From NCBI GenBank assembly GCA_003339415.1, contig PDHQ01000289.1, positions 1 through 42,786 on the forward strand: a stretch of 42,786 nucleotides of DNA, given 5' to 3'. The notes under the pieces are model-generated. The model searched no databases, was not told the DNA's origin, and worked only from the letters and a program-made list of their open reading frames with translations. Position 1 is the stretch's first letter. Each line of letters opens with the position of its first letter. The translations under genes and the position numbers were made by a program. This document shows positions 1 through 12,119 of this stretch, in pieces. The stretch comes from Ophiocordyceps camponoti-saundersi (nom. inval.) (taxonomy: Eukaryota > Ascomycota > Sordariomycetes > Hypocreales > Ophiocordycipitaceae).

Positions 1-127
<127 letters not shown>

Positions 128-1213
128 GGCTATAAAAGCTACGGAAAAGTAAAGTAAACTAAGTAACTTAGCGGAAAATTTTTTACCTAATTATATTATA
201 TATTACTTAATAAATCCCGCGCTAATAAGAGAGGGAAGGGACTTTATATTAAGGTTTAGCCTTTATATTATATTTAAGTTATTAACTTAAATATTAAACT
301 TTTAAATTAGCCTTATAATTAAATAATAAAGCTACCATTATTTAGCTTAGAGGCTTATAGTAGAAAGATTAAATAAAATAAAATAAAAAAGATTATTAAA
401 TAGGAAGGTAAATAAGCTTTGAAAGAAAAAGCAGTATATATAGTTATTTAGCACGCTAAAGTATAGCTTCCTTAAAAGCTTGCTATATATAATTATTATT
501 ATATATAGCTTAGTAAATAAGTATCTTTTTAACTAGTTTTTTAATAGCTTAGCTTTTTAAATATAAAGTTATAATTTTAATTTCTTTATATTTTTAAAGT
601 TATTATATTCTTTTATTAAGATTTATAAGTAATTTTATAATATATAAACTTTTTTTTCTTATAAAAAACTATATTTTTATAAACTTATAAAATCCTTTAT
701 ATATTATATATAAGTTTTTAGCTTTTATAAGTATATAGCGGAAAGTTTTTATTAAATATTATATATTATTTAAGTTATAACTTTATTATTAAACTTAGTA
801 TTTTCGCTACTAATAATATTTAATAATATAAAATTATAAGATTAAATTTACTTTTTACTTAGATATATTATTAATATTTTTTTAGTTTTATAAGTTATAG
901 CTTTTACTTATATAATAAGTTTATAATAGCTTTTTAAAAATAATTAATATAAAATAAGTTTATTATTTAATAACTATTTAATAAGTTAAGGATATAATTA
1001 TAGGTATATTTTTTAAAAACTATAAAAAGGCTAAATTATTAAATATTAAGTTATATTATAAGCGCGGTTATTATAAAGCCCTTATAGCTAAAAATACCTT
1101 ATTATTAATTATAAAATCTATTAAATAATAATTTTTATTAGCTTAAGTTTTTTACTTACTTTATACTTTTATAATAGTAGCTTTAGCTTATTATTATACT
1201 TTTTATATTTAGG
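128..1213. other. RIP-mutated AT-rich DNA, no identifiable gene
   Basis: This stretch is very AT-rich, with hardly any CA or TG and with stops in all frames. No protein domain can be recognised. Part of it (651-895) is repeated in inverted and permuted order at 26,018-26,260, so at least that part is repetitive and probably transposon-derived. Nothing else can be supported here. Confidence 0.7.
651..895 (+). repeat. Repeat shared, inverted and permuted, with 26,018-26,260
   Basis: Two blocks can be followed: block a (about 651-725, starting with a T-run and ATAAAAAACT) and block b (about 726-895, containing GTATATAGCGG and CTTTTTACTTAGATATATTA). Both occur on the minus strand at 26,018-26,260, but there the order is b then a. 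The identity of the element is unknown. Confidence 0.75.
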
Positions 1214-1292
1214 TATTATATATTAAAATTCCTGCTTTTTAAATTTCCTTAAAATATTTTATAATAATTTTTAAGAATTTTTACTAGCTTTT

Positions 1293-1541
1293 TATAAAGG
1301 ATTCGAGCTACGCTCGAATAGCTAAGTTACGTAAAAGTGCTTAGTTAAGTCTATATATATAATAGGCGCGGGGTATATATAAGCGTATATAATTAGTTAG
1401 CGCTATATATAGGCCGCGCGCGGGCTATATATAAACTATAACCTTAAGTATATATATTATATATACCTTAGAACCTCCTAAGTTAATTTATATTATTAAA
1501 GTTAGCTTTATATAGGAGTATTAAAGTATCGGACCTTAATA
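1293..1541 (+). repeat. 5' LTR of the gypsy element
   Basis: It has the same length as the 3' LTR (249 bp) and ends TTAATA just before the internal region. It contains the perfect inverted repeat ATTCGAG-CTACG-CTCGAAT (1301-1319). Most differences from the 3' LTR are C/T and G/A exchanges, as RIP would produce after insertion. Confidence 0.92.
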
Positions 1542-1599
1542 GTAAATTAACTTTAACTATAGATAACGCTAATATTTAATAAGCTATTATTACCTAGCT

Positions 1600-2560
1600 T
1601 TCGGAGTAATAAGCTACGATTATAGAATTATAAAACTTAATATATTAGTAATATAAGTTTATATAACTACTTAAATAATAATAGTTATATTTTTATTATA
1701 AGCTACTATTAATTAAGTCCTTATTTAATAGCAATAAGGATTTTTTTCTAATATAACGCTCCCTTCTATTTTATAAGCTATAAGTAGATTAGGCTTTTAT
1801 TAGTAACGCTTATAACTAATAAGTATTCTTATATTAATACCTTTCTTTTATTATTTAAGCTAAGGTAGCTCTATTCTTCGAATAAAGCGATAAGTATAAG
1901 TATAACCTTAACTACTTCTTAAGTTACTTTAATATTATATTCGCTAACTTTTATTAGCGCTAAACTATTATAACGGAGCTAAAGTACTTTATATAAAATA
2001 CTTTTAAGTCTTTTTTTAACTTCCTTATTTACTTTAAAGCTAAGCTTATTTTAGCAGATAATATTAAGTAAGCTAATAAAATTAAAATTATACGCTTTTA
2101 TTATACTTTTACCCTAGCCTTTTCCTAATATTATATAAAATATAATATTCCCCTAACTAAGTATATTATTATTATTATATAAATTTACGCTTTTATTATA
2201 AATATTAAGTTATTCTACTTAAAAAGTAAAGGCTAGGTATTTTTACCTTATATTCCTAAGCTATCTCCGGATACTCTAATAACTAATATATACTAAACTA
2301 ATACTTAGCTACGTTTTAATAAGCGTAGTAGTCCTCTTTTTCGTAACTAATTTAGCTATAGCGGTAAGAATTATTACTAGGCGGCTTAAGTTAGTAATAA
2401 TAAAATCGCGAAATAACGCGTTAATAGCTATTACCTCTACTATAATAATATAAGCTATTTCTCGCGCGAGTATAAGCTTAACCCTTTACTTTAAATATTT
2501 TTAGTTTATTTTATTAATATTATAAAAAAGGAGGAGGACTTTACTTTAAATTAGGGAAAT
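1600..2560 (+). pseudogene. gag remnant of the gypsy element with a destroyed CCHC zinc knuckle
   Basis: Gag would form the capsid and bind the element RNA. At 2432-2473 the frame reads Y-L-Y-Y-N-N-I-S-Y-F-S-R-E-Y. This fits the spacing C-x2-C-x4-H-x4-C exactly if every Tyr at a ligand position was Cys or His (TGC or CAC changed to TAC/TAT). All four zinc ligands are therefore lost through RIP-type transitions. Limits of the gag frame are estimates, since its ATG is lost and stops are frequent. The zinc-knuckle frame differs from the reverse transcriptase frame, so gag and pol were either in different frames or an indel has occurred. Confidence 0.7.
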
Positions 2561-3239
2561 AAGTCCCCTTTATAATAAGTCTCTTATAAGGGGAGGTTTC
2601 ACGCGGTATTATAACTTATAAAATATTAAATAACTATTTTATAAATATTAATTAGAATATAAACTTACCTTTTCTCCTTTTACTTATATTTATAAATTTT
2701 ATATCTTTTATTATTATATAAGCGGATAATAGCTATAGTTATTATATTATTATAAGCGAATCTTTTATTTAGCGCTATTAGCTTAAGTAAATTCCCCTCC
2801 CTTACTTATAAGTAATTTATATTATAATATAAATACGCTATTAGTATAATATATACTTTAAGCTATACTTATTTATTCGCTATTTTATTTACTTTATAGC
2901 TAATATTAATAGTTAGTAATTGCTTATTATAGCGTATTTAATTTTAAGCCTTATTTAAGATTTAATTCTTAGCTTTTTTTAAATAGTATATAATAATATC
3001 TCGCTATACTTTAGTAAGCGGGAGGTTATAATATACTTTATTAACAATTTAGTTATCTTTTATTTTAAATCTTAATAAGTTAACTATTTTATTATAGCTA
3101 TCCTTAGTTTTATCTTTATAGCCCTTATTTAATATAAGTTTTAATAGCGGATAAGCTATTAGTTCCTCGCTATTAGTTTATAGAATATTTCTTATATTTT
3201 ATATATTACTATATCCTCCTTAACTAAGACCCCCTTTTT

Positions 3240-6200
3240 ACCTCCTAAGGCGTTAGACTTTGCTAACCTTTTTAATAAAAAGAAAATAAGCGTCTTACCC
3301 CCTTATTATAATAGTTACGATTATTATATTTAGCTTCGCTAATAGCTTAATAGCTCTTTACCTCCCTTACCTTAAAGGCCGCTTTATAATATACCTTTTA
3401 AATATCTCCTTAAAGTTCGTAAATAAATTATTAATATAATAGATAAGGGGTAAATTTACGCTAGCTTTTTATTTACCGCCGCCCCCGTTTTACTTACTAA
3501 AAAGCTTAGTAATAAGTAGCGTTTTTATATTAACTATCGCGCTTTAAATAAAGTAATAAAGTAAGACCGGTACCCTCTTTCCCTTATTAAGAAGATATTT
3601 TATAGCCTTTTTAGTATTCGCTAGTTTATAAAGCTTAATATCTACGCTACCTTTTATAAGCTATATATTATAAAAGGCGATAAATATTTAATTACTTTCT
3701 ATATATAGTTTAGCATCTTTAAGTACCTTATTTACCTTTTTAGTTTTATAAGTACGCTTACTATATTTTAATATTATATTAATATTACTTTAGGCGATTC
3801 CTTAAAGGATTTTATTATAGTATATTTAGATAATATCTTTATTTACTTAAGTAGCTTATATTTTAATTACTAGTATAAGGTATATATTATATTATCGCGT
3901 TTTTATTAAGCTAGGCTTTTTTTTAACTTTAATAAGTATAACTTTACTATTTATAAAGTTAAGTATTTAAGGTTTATTACCTATATTAGTAAAAAGGTAA
4001 GATTCGACCTTATTAAGGTTTCCGCTATTCTTAAATAAAAGGCGCTAACTTATATTTAAAGTATTTATAATTTTCTAAAATTTGCTAACTTTTATTATAA
4101 TTTTATACCTTACTTTTTTAACCTTATAGCCCCGCTTATTAATTTTATAAAGTAAAGCGCCCTCTTCTATTAGATTAATAAATACTAGCTTATTTTTAAT
4201 ACGCTTAAGTTTATTTTTATATTAGCCTTTATTCTTACTTAATAAAACCGTAACTATAATATAATTATAAAAGCTAATTACTTTTATAAGGCTATAAGCG
4301 GCTATTTTTCCAAAGTTAGCGCGGATTATATTCTTTAGCTAATTATATATTATTTTAAGAAACTTCTCCTTATAAAGTAAAATTATACGATTTATAATAA
4401 GGAGCTTTTTATTATTCTTTCTTACCTTAAAGCGTAGTTTACTAAGCTATATAGCGTAACTTAGCTATTTTTAATCTTAACTAATTATAAAGCCTTTAAG
4501 TATTTTATTACGCTTAAAATAATAATAAAATATTAAGCGTATTAGGCCGAGACGCTTACTTTTTTTAATTTCTAACTTTAATACTGCCTTAGCGTATAAA
4601 TATCTTAGCTAAACGCTCTCTTTTAAAGGGAGTAAGAACGCCGCGGCATAAAGGACTATTATAGCTAAATTATATAGCTTATCTTTATTTATTCTTTTAA
4701 GTTATATCTAATCCTATTTAGCTTAGCTTTACCTAACTCCCTTTTTACTTAGCCCCCTACCCTTAATAGCTTAGCTTTTTTTAAGATAAGATTTTATAAG
4801 GATTTTAATTAGTAGCTTCCCGTGCTAATTTATTTTATAATATCCGCTGCTAAGTAATTTATTCCTTTACTTAAAAGTTTCCGCTAGAAGCTAATACTTA
4901 TAAGTAAGTTATAGATTACTCTCTTTTTATTTATAAATAATTATAGTTTTAAAGCTATCTTTAAATTTTTAAATAAGAACTTTTTATTATTATACTTATT
5001 TAATAAATATATAATTTCCTTATAATAAGATATTTTAATAAGAATATTACTTTTATATTTTTTTAATAGGAGTTTTACTAAAATAAAATATTTATAAATA
5101 TAGTATATTTTATTTATAATTATTATTATTATAGGAATTACTTAAATTACTAATAGCGCTAAGAATTACTCTAGCTATTACCTTTACTTAAATAGTTTTA
5201 AACTACTCTTTTAGTAAACTTTATAACTAAGCTTCTTACCTCTAATAAATCTTAGCCTTATTTCCTTATAATTATTATAAATTATCTTTTTAAGTATATT
5301 TAACTTAAAGCTATAATATTAATAGATACTAAGTAATATGCTAAACGCTTTGTTAAATATTAGTAGCGATTTTATAGCTTCCTTTAGGAGTTAATTTTAA
5401 ACTATAAGTTAAACTAAATAAGTTATTTTTAATTTACTCTTTACCGCCTTATTAAAATATAAAAGCTTCTTTTTATAGCTTATTATCCTTAAACTAATAA
5501 TAGTATAAAATATATAAACTAAGAGGTATAAGCTATCTTATATTATATAATCTCCTTCTTATAATTTAACTAACCTTATTACTTATTAGTATATTAGCTT
5601 ATTTAAAATAAATAGAACTTATTTATAATAAGCGTAAATCTTAACCGCTTACTTTATAGCTTTAATATTACCTTTTTAAATTATTTACTTAAAATTATCG
5701 CCTTTATCTTATTTTTAAAAAGTTAAGCTATAGCGTTTACTTATTACCTATATAATAGTATTAAGCTAGCCTAGGCTCTTATCGCCTAAGCTTAGTAATA
5801 ATAAAAAGATTTATTTAATAAATCCCGCTACCTTACGGAATAGTTTTAATTAAGTAACTTTATATAATTTAACCTTATATATATATAATTTAATTATTTA
5901 TCTTAAAAGCTTAATTATTTTAAAAATAAATATAAGGTAATAGCTATATTATTACCGCTTACTATTACTTTAGATATATTACTTAATAAATACCTTACCT
6001 TTTATTTTAATCTTATTAAATACGCTATTAGTAACTTTTTACTTTTTTAATCGCTAGCTAATTTCTAGTTAAACCCCCTTTTATATTTTTCTTATAATAA
6101 CTTATTTTTTAATAAATATAAGGTTAAGGAAATCCTTACTATAAAAAATATAAGGGGCCGCTACTTATTAAATAATTTACTTTATTATATTATCTTTATA

Positions 6201-6270
6201 AAATAAAAAAGCTATATTATTTTTATATAAAAGCTATTTAATAATCTTAATTATTACGCGGTATTAAGTT
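3240..6270 (+). pseudogene. pol remnant: reverse transcriptase, RNase H, integrase, probable chromodomain
   Basis: Pol would copy the element RNA and integrate the cDNA. Reverse transcriptase is clear at 3460-3870. A segment reads FYINYRALNKVIK then DRYPL, followed by the substrate-binding segment and, at 3823-3834, Y-L-D-N, a RIP-altered YLDD catalytic box. RNase H follows in the same frame (about 4250-4370, reading ISGYFSKVSAD). A region resembling an integrase zinc-finger and the start of its core lies at about 5040-5600. At 6117-6262, in another frame, a segment with a W-K-x-Y-like core resembles a chromodomain, which in chromoviruses steers insertion to heterochromatin. The reverse transcriptase call is strong, the integrase moderate and the chromodomain tentative. 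Confidence 0.8.
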
Positions 6271-8054
6271 AATCTAAGTTTATATAAAATAATATATATT
6301 TTTATAATAGCTTAGAGTAAACTTAATTATATATTTATTTACTCTTTCTCTTAAGCTAATTATCTTTATTAAGTAATATTCCCCCTACGTAAAATAACTT
6401 TTCCGCCCTCTTTTTACCCCTATCTCCCTTTATCCCCTTTTTATATTAGCTTTAAGTTAATATTTATATTATTTATCTTAGCGGTAAAATTATTTAGAAT
6501 AATTAATTAGCTTAAAAGATTATTATAATATTAGCTATAAGTAAGCGCTAATATTAACTTATAATAAGTATATTTTTAAGCGGTGTAGGGTAAATTGTAA
6601 GGTAGCGGAAATATATATAATAATAATAATATTAAGATTCTTTCCTATCTAGCCCCTACGCTATACGCGGCGCGCTTATTAATAAGCGTAAATCTACTCT
6701 TTTAATATAAAAATAAGGGGAAGATAAGTAATATATATAAGCGGCCGATAATTATAAGCTAAATAACGCGTATAAATTAATAGCGGGGGCGTATTATAAG
6801 GTAGCGGGAGCGGTATTACTTAAGCAAAGTAATTTATATAAATTAATAAGTATTATAAATATCTAGCGTAAAATATTATTATATTCCTTATTCTTATACT
6901 TACGCGTGTTAATATTAGCTTAATAATTTATAATATAAGTAGCTTACTTATTATATTATTAGTTAAAGATTTAGCGCTAATATTCCTTTTACTATTAAAA
7001 GAAAGCCTTATATCGCGCCGCGAAGAAATTAAGCTTAAAGGTAAATATATTTTATTATTATTATTATTACTAATAATATTATATTATCGCTATAAATATA
7101 CCGTAAGTTAAGGTATAAAAGGCGGGGATATTAATTATATTACTAGTAGCGGTAATAAGCGCGGAAAAATATTATTAATTAGGCGTAATAAGGGTATAAA
7201 AATTTATCGCTAAGCGCGGAGTAATATAAGCTATAGCTAATATAACTTATAAGTTATTAATATAAGTAATAAATTTAAATATTAAGCGGGCGTGGCGGCC
7301 GGGGACTTTTTTAATATAAGCGTAAGTAAGCGAGGCAATAGCTTATCTTTCTCTAACTATTATATATAGATTATAAATAGCCCGGTATAAGTATATATTT
7401 ATAGTAAATAAATACTTTTCCTTAAAGTACCGTTTTCGCCGTAATTTATATACCTTATAAGCTGCTTTATAGCTTTATTAAAAGTAAATATTATAGCTAT
7501 TATAAAAGTCTTAAATATAAAGCGTATATAAATATTTTACCTCTTATAATATAATAATACTTTTATTATCTAAGTTTACTTTTATAATATATTTACTTAT
7601 TATATAAGATAGTAATTATAGCTAATAAATAAATATATTAATAAGGTAAAAAGATAACTTAATAAATATAAAAAGCTTGAAAAATAATAGCGATAAAGAA
7701 TAATAATAATAATAATAATAGAAAAAATAAAAATAATAAAAATAATAAAAATAATAAAAATAATAAAAATAATAAAAATAATAAAAATAATAAAAATAAT
7801 AAAAATAATAAAAATAATAAAAATAATAAAAATAATAATATAAAAAATAATTATAAAAATATAATAATAGGCTAATAAACTAAGAAGTATAAATAAAAAA
7901 CTTACTTAGTAAGAAAAATAATATAATTAGCTTAAAAAGAAAAAGGAAAAAAGGAGAAAGAAAAATTTTCTATATAAGGGATATTTTAGCTTATACCTTA
8001 TATATATATATATATTATAGTTAGAAATACTTTTTTCCTTAAAGTAGCGAGGTA
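5950..8054 (+). other. Long 3' part of the gypsy element before its 3' LTR
   Basis: After the probable chromodomain about 1.8 kb remain before the 3' LTR. It is RIP-mutated but has GC-richer patches (6590-7330, with intact CpG such as GCGCGG). No coding domain is recognised. It holds a 9-bp tandem repeat at 7711-7845. It may be a long 3' untranslated region or an extra, unrecognisable frame. Confidence 0.5.
7711..7845 (+). repeat. Tandem repeat, 9-bp unit AAAAATAAT
   Basis: About a dozen near-perfect copies of the unit follow a short (AAT)n run. It lies inside the gypsy element, about 200 bp before the 3' LTR. The purity suggests expansion after or independent of the mutation of its surroundings. 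Confidence 0.9.
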
Positions 8055-8303
8055 TATAAGGGATTTAAGCTACGCCCGAATAGCTAAGTTACGTAAAGGT
8101 GCTTAGTTAAGTTTACGCGTACGATAGGCGCAGGGTATATATAAGCGTATATAATTAGTTAGCGCTACGCGCGGGCCGCGCGCGGGCTATATATAAATTA
8201 TAACCTTAAGTATATATATTATATATATTTTAAAACCTCCTAAGTTAATTTATATTATTAAAGTTAGCTTTATATAAAAGTATTAAAGTATTAAACTTTA
8301 ATA
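8055..8303 (+). repeat. 3' LTR of the gypsy element
   Basis: It matches 1293-1541 over 249 bp. It keeps CpG at places where the 5' LTR has TA (for example TTACGCGTAC against CTATATATAT) and shows the reverse elsewhere, so the two LTRs were mutated independently. Confidence 0.92.
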
Positions 8304-8584
8304 CTTTTATATAATTTTAAAAACTTTATTATAAAATTATTAAAAAAAACTTTAAAGGGAAATTATATTAAAATATAATTATCCTTTTATTAGAATTTTA
8401 CTAAGATTATAAGGCGGATTTTTATTTACTTTTCTATTTTTATTAATATATATATTTATATATTTTATTAAGATTTTACTTATAAAGGTTTTTCCTTTTC
8501 TTTTTTTCTCTCTTTAAGTTAAAATTTTTAATTATAATATTAATATTATTATTTACTTAATATATTTTTAAGCTATAATATTAT

Positions 8585-9351
8585 TTTAAGCTTATATTTC
8601 TTTTAGTAAGCGATTAATAAATACATACTTTACTTTTATATTTTTATATAGAATAAAAAAAATATTATAAAAGATTAAAATTATTATTAACTTTAAAATA
8701 TATATTTAAAGCTCTTAACTAAACTTTAAAATAATTAAAGAGACTTATTATAAAATTACTAAACCTTATAATAAAATAAGGTGTTAGTAAAAATTAAATA
8801 ATAATTATAGCTATCTTTTTATAAAATATAACTAATAAAATTATATTATAAAAAGAATATATAAAGATAATATAATTATAAATATAAATTATAAAATTTT
8901 AAAGTTGACTAATTTAAAGAAATTAAAATATAAACGCTTAAAAAACTTATTAAGAAAGCTTAACTATATTTAGAAATATTAAAAAAATATTTATCCTAAC
9001 TAAAAAAAGCTATATAAGATACCTTTATATTAATTACCTTAATAAAATAGCTAAACTCTTTTTACTCTAACTCCGCGAAACTTTGCTATAAGAAACTAAG
9101 TAAATTTTTAAGTAAGAAGAAAAATTTTAATATTTCCCTTCTAAACTTAAAAGATAAGATAAGATCTAATAAGATAATTTTTTATAATAAATAAAATAAA
9201 ATAAATATCCTATTTTATATTTTAAAAAGAAAAGCTTATAAGTTTTTAAAAACTTAATATAATTTAAAAAAATACTTTTTTTTAAACTAGCTAAAATAAT
9301 TTATTAATTAAAATCCGCTTATAAAAATTCTAATAAATTTACTAAAGCTAT
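8585..9351. other. Interior of the outer element, left part; no gene seen
   Basis: This is RIP-mutated AT-rich sequence between the left outer repeat and the LINE insertion. Stops are frequent in all frames and I recognise no domain. Its continuation is 25,869-26,462. Confidence 0.5.
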
Positions 9352-9364
9352 AAATTAACTTTTT
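9352..9364 (+). repeat. Target-site duplication AAATTAACTTTTT of the outer LINE (left copy)
   Basis: The same 13 bases occur at 25,856-25,868, at the other end of the LINE. A variable-length duplication next to a TAA-rich 3' tail is typical of target-primed reverse transcription by LINEs. Confidence 0.88.
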
Positions 9365-9830
9365 TTATTATTATATTATTATACTAATAGCTATAAAAGC
9401 TGCTAGAACCTTAACAATATATTAGGTAGGAAAAACCCTCTTATAGGAGGTAAAACCCCCTATAGCGCGGTAAGACCGCGGCCAGCTTAGGGCCGGGTAG
9501 GATACGCGACGCGTATAAAAGAAATAGCCGTTAGCTATAGTAATATTATATAATATAAGGAAAGATAAAGAAAAAAGGATAAGATAAGGAAAAATAAGAA
9601 AAGTAGCGGTATATATTACTTATATAAGCTAATATATACCCCTCCGAGGCTTTAATATATATTTCTTAACCTCTTAATATATAGCTATATACCCCTTATA
9701 TATATAGTATATATTTAAATATATACTTTTCTATAAAGCCTTCCTAATTAAGAAGCTTTCTTAATTAGGAAGTTATTTTTATAAATTAATAACTTAAGGC
9801 CTAAGAGTATATAAGAGAGGGGGGGGTTAC
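9365..9830 (-). other. 3' terminal region of LINE family 1, copy 1
   Basis: This block recurs at 13,440-13,930 as the 3' end of the inserted copy (shared GCTGCTAGAACC, then AGGAAAAACCCTC and a G-run). On the minus strand it is the last part before the TAA-rich tail. Two such blocks 4.08 kb apart could be mistaken for LTRs, but the target-site duplications show they are LINE 3' ends. Confidence 0.75.
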
Positions 9831-12119
9831 TTTTACTAGCGTAAGCAAGCTATTATTAAATTAGTAACCTTAATAAAATTAATTATATAAGTAATTCTTA
9901 TAAGTATATATATTATTTATAGCTAACTTATATTAAAAGTAAAATACTTATTAAAAAAGATTACCTTTATAATATATTTTACGCTAATTATATTAATATA
10001 CTTATAAGCTTTAAAAATCTTTACTAAGTATAGTATAATAAATATTTAGCCCTAATACGCGCTTAAACTTACTAATAGTTAGAGTAAACTAGCTTAATAT
10101 ATCTTATATAAAATACGCGAATAATTATATTAAGTATAAGCTAATTACTAATCTTATTATAATAGAGGCTATTTACGCTATAGTTAGGGTAGCTTATAAG
10201 CTAAGCTTTAGTTATAATTTTTAGTTAGGAAGTTAAAATTAGAGTTATAATAAGTTTAAAGTAAGTTTTATATTAATAAAGGTAGTAGAAAAATACTATT
10301 TAGCGCGTTAAAGAGATTTACGTTATTATATATTATAATAGCTCCTACGCTAATTAAGTTATTTAGGCGGCCGCTAGCCGCGTACCGCTTTAAAGCTTAT
10401 TACCTCTTACTTTTAGCGAAGATTTTATTATTAAAGTGATTAAAAGTTTAACTAGCGTTAACTAACTTATTATAGCTATTATAAGATAAACTTAGGAGTA
10501 GAGTATCTTTTATATATAATTAATTAACTTTTATAACTAAGTAATAGATAAGTTACGCTATATTTACTACGCGGCTAAGAATAAGGTAGCTTTATAAGGG
10601 ACTCCTTCGCCTTATAACCGCCCCCTTATTTTTACTATTTTTCCGCTTATAACTAGAACTTTTTCCGCTTTAATACCTATTAAGTTTAAATTAGAGTTAG
10701 AAGCTAATAAATTTATTATACTTAATATTACTCCCGCTCCCGCTATAAAGGAAGTTTCCGCTATTATTAAGGGCGCTATAAGCGCTCGTAATATTACGCC
10801 GCCTTCTTATAGAGAGATTTCTAATCTTATTTAAGATAGTTTTATTAATAAGTATTTTAATAATAAAAATTTTATAATATTAGCTAATAACTATATTATA
10901 TTTAGCGAGGAATAATAAGAGCTAATAACTCTTATTTTAAGTTATAAATATAAATATAAGCGAGGATATAAATATAGCCGCGGCTTCGGCCGCGGCTATA
11001 ATAGTTATAGATATTCCCGCGCTTTACGCGGTTAAATTAGTTCTTTATATATAATTAAGGTAATTAAGACTCGGAGCTAAGTAAGCGGTTAATAAAGTAA
11101 AAGATATAAGTATATTATTATATAGTAACTATTATATATCCGCGCCGAGGTCGGTATCCCCGTTCTCCTTTTTTTTATAAAGTAATAAATATAATATAAG
11201 GTTAAATTAGTAAAGCCTACTTAGTAAAAAGAACTAATATATAAGTTATGCTACGGATTATAAGTTATTAAGCGTCTTAGTAAAATCTTATTAGTTTTAT
11301 ATTAGATACTAGTTAGTATTAAAAAAGGGCCTATCTTTATAAGTAAAAGTATAATTAATAAAAATATAAGGGATTATTTTATCGCCGCTATTATAAAAAT
11401 ATCGCTTTAATATTACTTTAGGTACCTTATAAGCTTAAAGAAATAAATTAAGTCCGATATATTTAGTTCTAAGCTATATAAATATTATATTAATAAACTT
11501 AAGAAATCCCTTATATATATAAAAAGCGGAGCTAGCTTTAAGTTATAATCGCTTATTTATAAGGTAGCTATATAACTACTTATATTTCTTTAACTTTCCC
11601 TCCTTAAAATACTAATAAAGGAGCTATTTATTATAAAGTTAAATATTAAAATTATATTACTTATATCCCGCTACTAGCTTAGGGCTAGTTTATATTATAT
11701 AGAATTTCTCTAAGTTTTATAATACTTAATATCTCTTTTAATAAGGGCGTCTTTTATATTTATAATATACTTACTTAGCTATATTTTTTATTATAATATA
11801 GATAAGGTTTACGATTCTAATATATTATAAGCGGTAATAAGTATAAACTATATAGTAAGTAAAATAAAAGTTAAAAAGTAAGATAAAAGCTTTAGCTTTA
11901 ATATAATAAATAAAGGTAGCCTTATAAGCCCCGGTAATAACCTAGAGGTACTTAAATTACTTTATAGCTAAAGTCTTTATAATAAAGCTATATAGTATCC
12001 CTCTTAGCTATATAAGTAAGGCGAACTAAGTTATATTAAATATAATAGCTAATTTAATAGCTTTAGTATAAACTTTCTTTATTTTTAATAAGGTATAGCT
12101 TTATATTAACGCTATAATC

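Larger units (their letters stand above)
1293..8303 (+). mobile_element. Ty3/gypsy LTR retrotransposon, RIP-inactivated, 7.0 kb
   Basis: The element has two 249-bp LTRs (1293-1541 and 8055-8303) and is flanked by the 5-bp duplication CTTTT (1288-1292 and 8304-8308). The uninterrupted paralogous site at 26,53x confirms both edges. Degenerate coding domains run in + orientation in the order gag zinc knuckle, reverse transcriptase, RNase H, integrase and probable chromodomain, which is the Ty3/gypsy (chromovirus) order. LTR starts read TATAAGG, the expected RIP product of a TG start. Many in-frame TAA/TAG codons make it inactive. Confidence 0.92.

Noticed and set aside
7711..7845. CRISPR-like array
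   Set aside because: It is a 9-bp satellite without spacers, in a eukaryotic transposon.
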